From: an uncultured Thermomicrobiales bacterium
GTDB taxonomy: Bacteria > Chloroflexota > Chloroflexia > Thermomicrobiales > UBA6265
NCBI GenBank assembly: GCA_902806325.1
Contig: CADCWE010000041.1
Location: forward strand, 1 to 40,484
DNA: 40,484 bases
Direction of reading: 5' to 3'
Part shown: positions 32,295 to 40,449 of the stretch, in pieces
Layout of the letters: each line of letters starts with the position of its first letter
How positions within the stretch are numbered: the stretch's first letter is position 1
Notes under the pieces: model-generated
Seen by the model: only the letters and a program-made list of their open reading frames with translations
Told to the model about the DNA's origin: nothing
The model's database searches: none
Program-made: the position numbers and the translations under genes

Positions 32295-34295
32295 TCAAGC
32301 ATCATCGTCCGCCACCCGACCGTCCAGGGTCGCCACCGCGAACGGCAACAACCGGAGCGGGACGCCGGGGTCGAGCGCGTTGCGGATCTCGCGGTAGGCG
32401 GTCGGATCGGCGGTCGCCGCGCCGTAGGTCGTCTCGTCCAGCTTGCGGACGGTGTCGAAGACCACGCCGGGCGCCGAGACCGCGACGTCCCGCTCCTCGT
32501 CGGTCAGGTTCGCCGCCAGGAGCCGGACCCGCTCCCCGGAGCGGAGCGCCAGCGCCGCGACCGCCAGCGGGTCGGCGGTCGCCACCGGCACCACCTCCCC
32601 GCCGCGGAAGGGCGCGAGGTCGCCGAAGACGTGATAGACCGGGAACGCCATGCCCGGTTGGGACGGGAAGAGGGGTTGCCGCGTCAACCCCTCCTCCCGC
32701 TCGATCAGCCCGCGCCAGCCGGTTGTCTCGTAGTAGGTCAACGAATCCGCCCCGGCGCCGATCAGGGCCTGGAGGCTGCCGACCGTCCAACCGGCGCCGA
32801 AGAGCGACAGTTGGCGCGGGTCTACCGACGGCGGCAACTCGTCCGGTCCCGCTTCCAGCACCGGACCCCGGGCGTTCGGGTTGAAGCGCGGTTTGAGCGA
32901 GATCGGACCGATCGCCAGTGCCTTGCCGCTGGCGATCGCCCGCGCGCTCTCCGCCGTCGCGGCTTGGCCGGCGATGGTCTCGATCACCGACAACAGATCG
33001 GAAGCGTGGACCTGGGCGTTCATCGGGTAGCCAACGATATCCATCCCGTCCAGCGGCAGATCGGTCGCCCGGTTCAGCTCCGTGAAGTCGGCCCGCGACC
33101 CGCCGCCGACCGGCACCCCGACGCCCGCCCGGTCCAACGCATCGCGCACCGCGGCCAGCGCCGCCGCGCCGGTGGTCATGTCGGTGCGCGGCGCCGAATC
33201 CGGCGCCTTCGGCGGAAAGACCAGCACCCGCGCCAGCGGAATGGTCGCGCCCGCCAGCCGGTCGCCGAACCGGACCACCGCCTCCCCGGTCGGATCGGTC
33301 AGCAGTTCCAGTTCCAACGGCGCGTCCAACCGGTGGGCGTCGGCGCTGGCGCGGTCGAGCCGCTCGATCCACCGCTCGTCGCCGAGGTCGAGCACCAGGC
33401 GCAGGTGGGCGGGGGCGGCGGCGCGCAGCAGCGCCGTCGCCCGGTCGCTCGGGGCGTCGCTCTGGCCGGCGAGACCGAAGCCGATCGGCGGCAGCGGCAC
33501 GGCCCGTCCGGGTTCGATGTGGAGGTCCGGTGGCGCGGCGGCGGGATGCTCGTCCTCCGCCAGGGGCACCGAAGCGGCAACCTCGACGGTGACCCGCTGG
33601 GCGATCTTCTCTCCGGCCGTGACCCGCACCGGGTACGGCAACCGGAGGGGCGTGCCGTAGGTCTTGTACGACGCATCGGTCCAGTTGCGCTGGTCTTCCA
33701 TCTCGAACAGGTCGCCCGCGAACCGGATCGTCACCCGCGCGTCGATGTCCCCGGCCGGGTGAGCGATCGCTGCCATGTCGACGAACGGCTGGTGGGGCGA
33801 GATGCGCTCCGGAAAGACGCCCTCGACCGCGCCGTCCGGCGTCTCGACCGACGCCGGCAGCCCGGCCAAACCCGGCGGGTGGAGGACGCAGAACCCGATC
33901 CGGTTGCGGAGGAAGTCGGACCCGACCACGCCGTCCATCGAGCAGGTGATCGTCCCCGCCGCCGTGCCGAGGATGGTGCCCTCCCAGGAGAAGTCGACGT
34001 CGCCGCTTTGGTGGATGGCGCCGAGGTGGACCGCGAAGGCCCGGCCGTCGTCCGCCACCTCGTAACGGGTGAACCGGGGCGGAATCGTGTCCCAGTTCTG
34101 GTTCCGGACGGCGACGTAGATCCGGCGCACGATCTCGGTTCCGTTGACGGAGAGGTAGCGCAGGTCGCCGTTCTCCAGGATCGCGGTCAAGGGACCGGCG
34201 CGGAGGGTCCGCCGCTCGGGGAGCGGCTCGTCGCGGCCGTAACGGCGGACGCGGACGGGGAGTTCGGTCACGATCGGTGGGGTTGGGTCGGTCAT
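32295..34295 (-). CDS. D-apionate-lactonase-like protein
   Basis: 666 residues in three parts: an N-terminal beta domain (LRAGPLTAILENGDLRYLSV, RRIYVAVRNQNWDTIPPRF, FLRNRIGFCVLHPPGLAG, FEMEDQRNWTDASYKTYGTP), a central TIM-barrel-like part, and a small C-terminal beta domain (VRLLAANLTDEERDVAV). The N-terminal motifs match, from memory, the D-apionate lactonase family, which opens apionolactone made from the plant branched sugar apiose. That identity needs a search. The ATG at 34295 has AGGAG eight bases upstream; longer frames run into the aldolase gene and are rejected. It is the last gene of the SDR/2HADH/aldolase operon, so a sugar-acid substrate fits. Confidence 0.65.
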   Translation of the reverse strand: MTDPTPPIVTELPVRVRRYGRDEPLPERRTLRAGPLTAILENGDLRYLSVNGTEIVRRIYVAVRNQNWDTIPPRFTRYEVADDGRAFAVHLGAIHQSGDVDFSWEGTILGTAAGTITCSMDGVVGSDFLRNRIGFCVLHPPGLAGLPASVETPDGAVEGVFPERISPHQPFVDMAAIAHPAGDIDARVTIRFAGDLFEMEDQRNWTDASYKTYGTPLRLPYPVRVTAGEKIAQRVTVEVAASVPLAEDEHPAAAPPDLHIEPGRAVPLPPIGFGLAGQSDAPSDRATALLRAAAPAHLRLVLDLGDERWIERLDRASADAHRLDAPLELELLTDPTGEAVVRFGDRLAGATIPLARVLVFPPKAPDSAPRTDMTTGAAALAAVRDALDRAGVGVPVGGGSRADFTELNRATDLPLDGMDIVGYPMNAQVHASDLLSVIETIAGQAATAESARAIASGKALAIGPISLKPRFNPNARGPVLEAGPDELPPSVDPRQLSLFGAGWTVGSLQALIGAGADSLTYYETTGWRGLIEREEGLTRQPLFPSQPGMAFPVYHVFGDLAPFRGGEVVPVATADPLAVAALALRSGERVRLLAANLTDEERDVAVSAPGVVFDTVRKLDETTYGAATADPTAYREIRNALDPGVPLRLLPFAVATLDGRVADDDA

Positions 34296-34336
34296 CGGTC
34301 CCGCTCCTGGGTTCGCATCGTGAAGATTGTCCGCGC

Positions 34337-35137
34337 TCACGGGGCCGACGCCTTTCCCGATTTCGGAACGCCCTCGCGCACGCCAGCGATCCCCGCCTTC
34401 AGCGCCGCGCCAAAAATCCAGACGTCGCCCCAATAGGCGAGCATCCGGAACCCTTGGGCCAGCAGCGCCCGCCCGTTCTCGACGCCGGAGGCCATCATCC
34501 CGGCGCCTTTGCTGTGCTTGGCACAGACCTCCAGCACCCGATCCAGGGCGCGCAGAAAATCCGGGTGGTCGAACTGGCCGGGGATGCCGAGCGAGTTGGT
34601 CAGGTCGAAGTGACCGACCCACAGGACATCGATCCCGTCCGTCGCCGCGATCGCGTCCGCCTGTTCCACCCCGGCGGCGGTCTCGATCTGGGCCAGCAGC
34701 ATCCCCTCCCGGTTGGCGGAGGCCATCTTCTCCAGCAGGTCGCCGTCGGCGTAGTCGTCGTGGGCGAGGCCGAACCCGGCGCCGCGCCTGCCCTGGGGCG
34801 GGTACTTGGCCGATGCCACGATCAGGCGGGCCTGCTCGGCCGACTCGACCATCGGCACCATCAGCCCCATCGCCCCCGCGTCGAGGGGGCGTGAGAGGAG
34901 GTGGTATTGGGTGGCCGGGACGCGGACCATCGGCGCCAGGTCGGCGGCGCGGGAGGTCGCCATCAGGTTCCGGATCGTCTCGATCCCCCAGCCGGTGTGC
35001 TCCTGGTCGTAGACGACGAACTCGGCCCCGGCCTCGGCGGCGATCCGCCCCATACCCGAGGTGCCGAACTCGAACGCCATCGTCCCGATCGAGATCCCGC
35101 CGCTGGCGAGCGCCCGCTTGACCGCGTTCTCGTTCAT
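34337..35137 (-). CDS. HpcH/HpaI-family aldolase
   Basis: A 266-residue metal-dependent class II aldolase that splits 2-keto-3-deoxy acids or similar into pyruvate plus an aldehyde. The family fingerprint is clear: SIGTMAFEFGTSGMGRIAAE, EFVVYDQEHTGWG (catalytic His), PMVRVPATQYHLLSRPLDAG, GLMVPMVESAEQARLIV, and the metal-site Glu in LLAQIETAAGVEQ with Asp in HFDLTNSLGIPG. The start ATG (35137) overlaps the dehydrogenase stop by four bases. The substrate is probably a sugar-derived keto acid produced by the two dehydrogenases upstream. Confidence 0.9.
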   Translation of the reverse strand: MNENAVKRALASGGISIGTMAFEFGTSGMGRIAAEAGAEFVVYDQEHTGWGIETIRNLMATSRAADLAPMVRVPATQYHLLSRPLDAGAMGLMVPMVESAEQARLIVASAKYPPQGRRGAGFGLAHDDYADGDLLEKMASANREGMLLAQIETAAGVEQADAIAATDGIDVLWVGHFDLTNSLGIPGQFDHPDFLRALDRVLEVCAKHSKGAGMMASGVENGRALLAQGFRMLAYWGDVWIFGAALKAGIAGVREGVPKSGKASAP

Positions 35138-36240
35138 CGCCCCGCTCCCGGCCCGGATCGCGCCAGCCGCTCGAGTTTCGCTCGCAACAACGGCGAATCC
35201 AGGACGTCTCGATTGACCACGTTCGGCGGCACCCGCCCGGCGGCAACCTCGAGGATGCCGCCGAGGGCGCTGGCGCCGGTGCGGGTGATCCACTCGTCGG
35301 TCCAACAGAGCGCGTGCGGGGCCAGGATCACGTTGTCCAAACCCAAGATCGGGTCGTCTGGGTCGACCGGCTCCCGCTCGAAGACGTCCAGCGCCGCCCC
35401 GGCGATGGCGCCTGTTTGCAGCGCCGCCGTCAGCGCCGACTGGTCCACGATCGGCCCCCGGGCGGTGCTGATCAGACACGCGCTCGGCTTCATCAGCGCC
35501 AGCCGCTCCGCGTTCAACAGGTGGAACGTCTCCGGGGTCAAGGCGCAGGCGATGGCGACGAAATCGGACTCCCGCAGCAGCCGGTCCAGGTCAACCAACT
35601 CGACGTTCGCCGCCGCCGCGGTGTCCGGTTTGGCGTACGGGTCGTAGGCCAGGTGGCGCATTTCCAGCGGCGCGGCCAGGCGAAACGCCTCCTGGCCGAT
35701 GTTGCCGAAGCCGATGATGCCCAGGGTGCGGCCGGTCAACCCGGTCCCCATGAACTCCGTCTTCCGCCCCCAACCTCCGGTCCGCGTCAGCCGGTCCTTC
35801 TCCAGCAGGCGGTGGGCGAGGGCGAGCAAAAAGGTCAGGATTGCGGTCCCCATCGGCCGCCGCGTGCCGTCCGGCGTGATCGTCAGCATCACGCCGTGCC
35901 GGGTGCAGGCGTCGAGGTCGACCGTGTCGTAGCCGACCCCGTAGCGCGCCAGCACCGCCAAGCGATCGGCCCCGGCCAGCGTCGCCTCCGTGACCTTGGG
36001 ACCCAGCAGCGCGAGCGCGTCGTACCCCGCGATCTGGTCCGGCCGCAGCTCCGCCGTCCGCTCCGGCAAAAACGCCCAGGCCACCCCCGGCGCCGCGTCG
36101 AGCAGCCCAATCCCGATATCGCCCAAGGCGACCCGCCCGTCCGGCGTCAGGAAATCTCGCGTGAACCCGACCCGAACCATCGGCTCCGGCGCGTCGCCCG
36201 CGGCTTCCGGCTTCCGACTCCCGGCTTCCGACTCCTTCAT
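35134..36240 (-). CDS. D-2-hydroxyacid dehydrogenase (PGDH-like)
   Basis: 368 residues of the SerA/glyoxylate-reductase family. The NAD fold is LGIIGFGNIGQEAFRL. The catalytic Arg is in LISTARGPIVDQSAL, the Glu in ALDVFEREPVDPDDP and the His in VILAPHALCWTDEW. It interconverts a 2-hydroxy acid and a 2-oxo acid; a single dehydrogenase module without an ACT domain argues against serine synthesis. The ATG at 36240 overlaps the SDR stop (ATGA). The first 20 residues (KESEAGSRKPEAAGDAPEP) are encoded by a short-word repeat and are foreign to the family; an internal ATG at 36180 (MVRVGFTRDF) would give the classical N-terminus. Confidence 0.9.
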   Translation of the reverse strand: MKESEAGSRKPEAAGDAPEPMVRVGFTRDFLTPDGRVALGDIGIGLLDAAPGVAWAFLPERTAELRPDQIAGYDALALLGPKVTEATLAGADRLAVLARYGVGYDTVDLDACTRHGVMLTITPDGTRRPMGTAILTFLLALAHRLLEKDRLTRTGGWGRKTEFMGTGLTGRTLGIIGFGNIGQEAFRLAAPLEMRHLAYDPYAKPDTAAAANVELVDLDRLLRESDFVAIACALTPETFHLLNAERLALMKPSACLISTARGPIVDQSALTAALQTGAIAGAALDVFEREPVDPDDPILGLDNVILAPHALCWTDEWITRTGASALGGILEVAAGRVPPNVVNRDVLDSPLLRAKLERLARSGPGAGR

Positions 36241-36995
36241 CGAACCGAAATCCCCCCATCGACGTGAAAGTGCGCCCCGGTCGCGAACTTGGAGGCGTCC
36301 GAGGCCAAAAAGACCGCGATCCCGGCCATGTCCTCCGGGGTGCCGATCCGCCCGATCGGGTGGAGCGCGGTCAGTTGGGCGCGGATCTCGGGGTCGTCGA
36401 CCAGCGTGCGGGTCAGGGTCGTCTCGATGGTCCCGGGCACGATCCCGTTGACCCGGATCTTGTGCCTGGCGTAGTCGGCGGCCATCACCCGGGTCAGCGC
36501 CATCACCCCCGCCTTCGACGCCGCGTAGGCGTGCCACCCGGCGCCGCACATCGTCAGGCCGGTCGGGGAACCGCAGTTGATCACGCTGCCGCCGTCCCCG
36601 CTCGCCAGCATCACGCGGACGCCGTGCTTGCAGCAGAGAAAGACGCCGCGCAGGTTGACGTCGTGGGTCCGGGTCCAGACCTCGCTGTCCAACTCGTGGA
36701 CCGGCGCGTCCTCGCCGACCAGTTGGACCGCGGCGTAGGTCGCCAGCACGTCGAGCCGACCGTGGCGCTCGCGCACCGTCGCGAAGGCGGACGCCACGCT
36801 TGCCTCGTCGGTGACGTCGCAGACCAGCGGGTAGGCGCGCTGGCCGAGCTGGTGCGCGGCCTCCTCGATCGCCGCCGCGTTGCGGTCCAGCAACCCGACC
36901 GTCGCCCCCTCGGCGACGAAGGCGCGGGCCGCCCCCCGGCCGATCCCGCTCCCGGCGCCGGTGACGACGGCGATTTTGCCGTCCAGGCTTCCCAT
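36237..36995 (-). CDS. Short-chain dehydrogenase/reductase
   Basis: 252 residues of the classical SDR type: TGAGSGIGRGAA cofactor loop (12-23), Asp in GLLDRNA favouring NAD, active Ser in NCGSPTG, Tyr and Lys in YAASKAG, and the C-terminal GAHFHVDGGISVR. The usual NNAG motif reads LATYAAV, an uncommon change. It probably oxidises a sugar or sugar-acid hydroxyl, opening the pathway whose later steps are encoded downstream. AGGGGG precedes the ATG at 36995, and a strong promoter lies 49-76 bases upstream. Confidence 0.92.
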   Translation of the reverse strand: MGSLDGKIAVVTGAGSGIGRGAARAFVAEGATVGLLDRNAAAIEEAAHQLGQRAYPLVCDVTDEASVASAFATVRERHGRLDVLATYAAVQLVGEDAPVHELDSEVWTRTHDVNLRGVFLCCKHGVRVMLASGDGGSVINCGSPTGLTMCGAGWHAYAASKAGVMALTRVMAADYARHKIRVNGIVPGTIETTLTRTLVDDPEIRAQLTALHPIGRIGTPEDMAGIAVFLASDASKFATGAHFHVDGGISVR

Positions 36996-37043
36996 CGGGT
37001 GGCCCCCTGCTCCTGTCCGGCGACGGATCCGCCCAGCCGCGCG

Positions 37044-37071
37044 ATCGTAGCGGGCGGGGGCGGGTTGTCAA
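37044..37071 (-). promoter_or_regulatory. Promoter for the SDR-lactonase operon
   Basis: Minus strand TTGACA (37071-37066), a perfect -35, 16 bases, TACGAT (37049-37044), with a leader of about 42 bases. No operator-like repeat was seen beside it. Confidence 0.65.
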
Positions 37072-37255
37072 TCCCCCGGCGCGAGAGGGGAGCGTGCCCC
37101 GGCGATCGTTCCATCCCGTTCGGGGGCTGACCGGAAACACCCGCCTCCTCCGTGGTCGCCGTCCTCCGGCTCGCTCGCCGGGAGGGCAAGGATTGCCCCA
37201 CGGCGCCGACGAGGCGGAGACCATGCCCCGCCAGACACGCCATCGTCCGGCGCGG
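37072..37255. other. Middle of the divergent SDR/FNR control region
   Basis: Part of a 344-base stretch (36996-37339) without genes. Apart from the two promoters at its edges nothing distinct is seen. Confidence 0.5.
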
Positions 37256-37264
37256 TGCTAAACT
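37256..37264 (+). promoter_or_regulatory. Extended -10 promoter for the ferredoxin reductase
   Basis: TGCTAAACT, with no strong -35. Transcription from about 37271 would give a 70-base leader to the GTG at 37340. Confidence 0.45.
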
Positions 37265-37339
37265 GCCTCGCGGCAACGGCGCCCGGAATGGTTGGTCCTG
37301 GTCGGCGGCGCCGTCCAGACTCGGAGAGGTTCGCGAGCC

Positions 37340-38434
37340 GTGACCGATTCCCCCTTGCGCGGGTCCCCCAACGGCGCCGCGCCGTCGAACGGCGGCGAGC
37401 GCGACGTGCCGGACGTGACCATCATCGGCGCCGGTCCGACCGGGTTGTTCGCCGCCTTTTACGCCGGGTTGCGCGGGGCGCGGACCCGCGTCATCGACTC
37501 GCTGGAAGAGGCGGGCGGCGCCCTGACCGCGATCTACCCCGAGAAGTACATCTACGACGTGATCGGCTTTCCCAGGGTGCTGGCGAAAGATTTCGTCGCC
37601 GCCTGCCTTGAGCAAGCCGAGCGCGGCGCTCCGGACCTGTGCCTGAACGAGGAGGTGACCGGCCTCGAACGGCTCGACGACGGCACGATCCGCCTCCGGA
37701 CCAGCCGCGGCGAGCGGTTCAGCAAGACCGTGGTCGTTTGCGCCGGGGTCGGCGCGTTCGAGCCGAAGCGCCTGGAAGCCCCCGGCGTGCGGGACCTCGA
37801 AGGCCACGGTGTCCATTATTTCGCCAAGCGGGTGGCAGACTTTCGCGACAAGGACGTGGTCATCGTCGGCGGCGGCGACTCGGCGGTGGACTGGGCGGTG
37901 ACGCTTGAGCCGGTCGCCAAGCGGGTCACGTTGATCCACCGCTCGAAGTTCCGCGCCCACGAGGCCACCGTCGAAGAATTGGCACGCTCGTCGGTGGACC
38001 TGCGCTACCCCGGGTGGGAGGTCAGCGAGGTCCACGCCGGCGGAAACGGGCGGTTGGCAGCCGTCACCGCAAAGCAGGCCGACGGCGGCACCGAGCGGAT
38101 CGCGGCCCAGGAGTTGATCGTCGCGATCGGGTTCGTCGCCGACTTGGGTCCGCTCAAGACCTGGGGCTTCGAGCTGCAACGGAACCAGATCGTGGTCGAC
38201 ATCGTCAGCATGGCGACCAACATCCCCGGCGTCTTCGCCGCCGGCGACATCGCCGCCTACCCGGCCAAGTTCAAGCTGATCGCCACCGGCGCCGCCGAGG
38301 CCGTCACCGCCGTCAACCACGCCGTCACCTTCTACGATCCCAAGGCCCGCCTCGACGCCGGGCACTCGACCAACATTATGGAGAAGAAGGAAAAGGAAGC
38401 CAAAGAACCGCGCGTCGTCGCGGCCGCCGATTGA
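37340..38434 (+). CDS. Ferredoxin/flavodoxin-NADP reductase, type 2 (TrxB-like)
   Basis: 364 residues. The FAD loop is VTIIGAGPTGLFAAFYAGLR, the NADPH loop is VVIVGGGDSAVDWAVTL and the FAD-ribityl motif is GVFAAGDIAAYPAKFKLIAT. The thioredoxin-reductase CxxC pair is absent, and the segment IYDVIGFPRVLAKDFV is that of YumC-type ferredoxin-NADP reductases. It moves electrons between NADPH and ferredoxin or flavodoxin. The GTG at 37340 has GGAGAGG upstream; a TTG at 37292 is in frame but less likely. The C-terminal tail MEKKEKEAKEPRVVAAAD is lysine-rich and unusual. It is followed by a hairpin terminator. Confidence 0.9.
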   Translation: MTDSPLRGSPNGAAPSNGGERDVPDVTIIGAGPTGLFAAFYAGLRGARTRVIDSLEEAGGALTAIYPEKYIYDVIGFPRVLAKDFVAACLEQAERGAPDLCLNEEVTGLERLDDGTIRLRTSRGERFSKTVVVCAGVGAFEPKRLEAPGVRDLEGHGVHYFAKRVADFRDKDVVIVGGGDSAVDWAVTLEPVAKRVTLIHRSKFRAHEATVEELARSSVDLRYPGWEVSEVHAGGNGRLAAVTAKQADGGTERIAAQELIVAIGFVADLGPLKTWGFELQRNQIVVDIVSMATNIPGVFAAGDIAAYPAKFKLIATGAAEAVTAVNHAVTFYDPKARLDAGHSTNIMEKKEKEAKEPRVVAAAD

Positions 38435-38461
38435 CGGTCGACGCGTCAGGACATCCGGGAG

Positions 38462-38495
38462 AAACGGCGCCGCACCCCCCCCTGCGGCGCCGTTT
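38462..38495 (+). terminator. Terminator after the ferredoxin reductase
   Basis: A perfect 13-base stem AAACGGCGCCGCA (38462-38474) and TGCGGCGCCGTTT (38483-38495) with an all-C loop, ending in TTT then CCGCGTTTCGG. Confidence 0.75.
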
Positions 38496-38780
38496 CCGCG
38501 TTTCGGCCCGGCCACCAAGCGTACGCAATCTCGCATCGGGCCTCAATCGTATACCGCCGCAGGCTCCTTCGTATAGTCCATTCTTCCTATTCTCGTCGAA
38601 TCGTAGCCCGATGGCCTTGTGGAAGCGGGAGCCGGGTCGTTACAGTGGGATTGTCCGAACAGCTCACGAGCGCGCGCCCCGCGGCACCGGCGGGCAACCA
38701 GAGGGTCGCGTCTGTGGTCTGCCCGCGCGGCGTTCGTGTTCCTGCCGCGGACGGGATCGGATGGAGGGAGGAAGTTGACG
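38496..38780 (+). promoter_or_regulatory. Upstream region and promoter of the CAP gene
   Basis: No gene here. The best promoter is TTGTGG (38617-38622), 18 bases, TACAGT (38641-38646); another -10-like TATAGT lies at 38572-38577. The leader is about 130 bases. Confidence 0.4.
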
Positions 38781-39371
38781 ATGACCACGACCACGGCCAC
38801 CGGGGCGATCCGACGATCGCGGGGAGCGCGCACGGCGACGCTGGCCTTGGTGACGCTGGCGCTGCTGGTGTCTTCCGCCGCGACCGCGGTCGCGGCCCCG
38901 CGCGGCGGCGGCGCGGGACCGACCACGGCCCCGATCTCGGCCACCCAATACCGCTGCGATGTCGAAGAAAAAGCGTTCCTCAAACTGATCAACAACTACC
39001 GGGCGACCAAGGGGTTGAAGGCGCTCCGCCTAACCAAGACCCTCGGGGCGGCCGCCGACCACCACAGCGTGGAGATGGCGACCAGGAATTACTTCAGCCA
39101 CACCCTGGCCGGCGACGTCACCTGGTCGCAGAACATCAAAAACCACGGCTACACCTACAACACCTACCGGGGCGAGAACATCGCCGCCGGCAACAGCACG
39201 GCCCTGGCCACGTTCAACCAATGGAAGAACAGCCCCGGCCACAACGCCAACATGCTCAGCCCGAACTTCAACGCGATCGGGATCGGCCGCGCCTACGCCG
39301 CCACCAGCACCTACAAGACGTACTGGACCACCACCTTCGGGGGCTACCAGGACGCCGCCGCCGTCTGCTAG
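38781..39371 (+). CDS. Secreted CAP/SCP-domain protein
   Basis: A 196-residue exported protein: Arg-rich N-region, hydrophobic core ATLALVTLALLVSSAATAVA, then a single CAP domain from about residue 55. The cavity motifs are NNYRATKGLKALRL, ADHHSVEMATRNYFSHT (His), YRGENIAAGNS (Glu), and QWKNSPGHNANMLSPNFNAI (second His). Bacterial CAP proteins are poorly understood; roles suggested include lipid binding, adhesion and sporulation. The ATG at 38781 lies after GGAGGGAGGAAG. Two cysteines (RCDVEE and the final residue) could pair. A terminator follows. Confidence 0.9.
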   Translation: MTTTTATGAIRRSRGARTATLALVTLALLVSSAATAVAAPRGGGAGPTTAPISATQYRCDVEEKAFLKLINNYRATKGLKALRLTKTLGAAADHHSVEMATRNYFSHTLAGDVTWSQNIKNHGYTYNTYRGENIAAGNSTALATFNQWKNSPGHNANMLSPNFNAIGIGRAYAATSTYKTYWTTTFGGYQDAAAVC

Positions 39372-39441
39372 CGCCGTCCCCGACCGTGCCACGGCTGGGT
39401 GACACCGGCCTCCGGGACAACCCCACAGACCCGACGAAACG

Positions 39442-39479
39442 CGCCGCCGGGCTGACCGATCCGCCCCGGCGGCGGTTTT
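39442..39479 (+). terminator. Rho-independent terminator after the CAP gene
   Basis: Stem CGCCGCCGGG (39442-39451) with CCCGGCGGCG (39465-39474), a 13-base loop, then GTTTTC. It lies between convergent genes. Confidence 0.8.
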
Positions 39480-39507
39480 CGTGTGGCCGCGGGGTCCGGT
39501 CGGCCCC

Positions 39508-40449
39508 CTACCCAAGTTCCAGGTCTTCGACCGCGTTGCGCGCCGCGTGCAACCACCGCTCGTCGGTGTCGTCGGGCACGGAGCAGCCGTTGGCCAGGAT
39601 CAAGCCCCGGCCGCCGGTCTGGGCGACCGCGTCCTGGGCCTCGGCGACGATTGCCTTCTCCGGCCCCTTCGCCAGCGGGCCGAATTCGTGCCAGCCGCCC
39701 ATCAGGCATTTGGCGGTCTTCTGGCGGGCCTCGCGCAGGCTCGGCCCGGCCAAGCGGTCGGACCAGCTCAGGACCTCGACCGGGTAATCCTTGACGCCGT
39801 CGAACATCAGCTCGCGTTCGCCGTGGATGTGGAGCACGTTCAACCAGCCGTCGAGCGCGCCCTGCAGGGCCAACAGGTCGTAGGGGCGGCCGAACTCGCG
39901 GTACCGCTCCTCCGGCGTGAACGCCGTCGAGCAGCCCTGGAGGGCGAAGAAGACGCCGTCGGCGCCGGCGGCGATCACGTCGCGGATGTGGGCACGCAGG
40001 TTCTCGGCGATCGCGCTGAGACCTTCATGGACCGCGTTCGGCGTCTCCGCCGCGTGGGCGAAGAACCGCTCGTGGTCGGCGACGAAGTAGAGCGCCTCGG
40101 TCAGCGGCCCGAAGACGGTGACGACGATCGGGGTGTCGTAGCCGAGTTCGTCGCGGAGGACGTGGACGGCCTCGGCACGCTGGCGGAAAAAGCGCGACCG
40201 CTCGGGATCGAGCGCTTCCAGCAGCCGCCAGTCGCCCGGTTCGCGGATCGCCCGATGCGGAAACGGGTACGGCAGGTCCGGCATCAGCTTGGCGATGTCG
40301 AGGTCGAACGTCTCGTCGAAGAAGCGCAGCGTCGCCTCGGCCAGCCGCCTCCCGGATCCTTCCGGCGCGAAATGGCGCCAAAAACAGACCGGCGGCCGGT
40401 CCACCGGTTCCCCCCGCACCGCCGCCATCACGCGCTCGGTCCGCGTCAT
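39508..40449 (-). CDS. Uroporphyrinogen-decarboxylase-family protein
   Basis: 313 residues with the URO-D fold pattern: TRTERVMAAVRGEPVDRPPV at the N-terminus, IVVTVFGPLTEAL, AIAENLRAHIRDVIAAGADG, LNVLHIHGE and the end GGRGLILANGCSVPDD. This branch usually holds methyltransferases or unknown enzymes rather than true HemE; the HemE substrate-binding RQAGR motif is absent. The ATG at 40449 fits the family start, but the frame stays open to the window edge and no clear Shine-Dalgarno is seen, so a few more residues upstream are possible. Nothing nearby indicates the methyl acceptor. Confidence 0.85.
   Translation of the reverse strand: MTRTERVMAAVRGEPVDRPPVCFWRHFAPEGSGRRLAEATLRFFDETFDLDIAKLMPDLPYPFPHRAIREPGDWRLLEALDPERSRFFRQRAEAVHVLRDELGYDTPIVVTVFGPLTEALYFVADHERFFAHAAETPNAVHEGLSAIAENLRAHIRDVIAAGADGVFFALQGCSTAFTPEERYREFGRPYDLLALQGALDGWLNVLHIHGERELMFDGVKDYPVEVLSWSDRLAGPSLREARQKTAKCLMGGWHEFGPLAKGPEKAIVAEAQDAVAQTGGRGLILANGCSVPDDTDERWLHAARNAVEDLELG

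Noticed and set aside
36611-38536. A 641-residue minus-strand frame spanning the SDR, intergenic region and ferredoxin reductase
   Set aside because: It crosses two convincing genes and a promoter region; no homology pattern.
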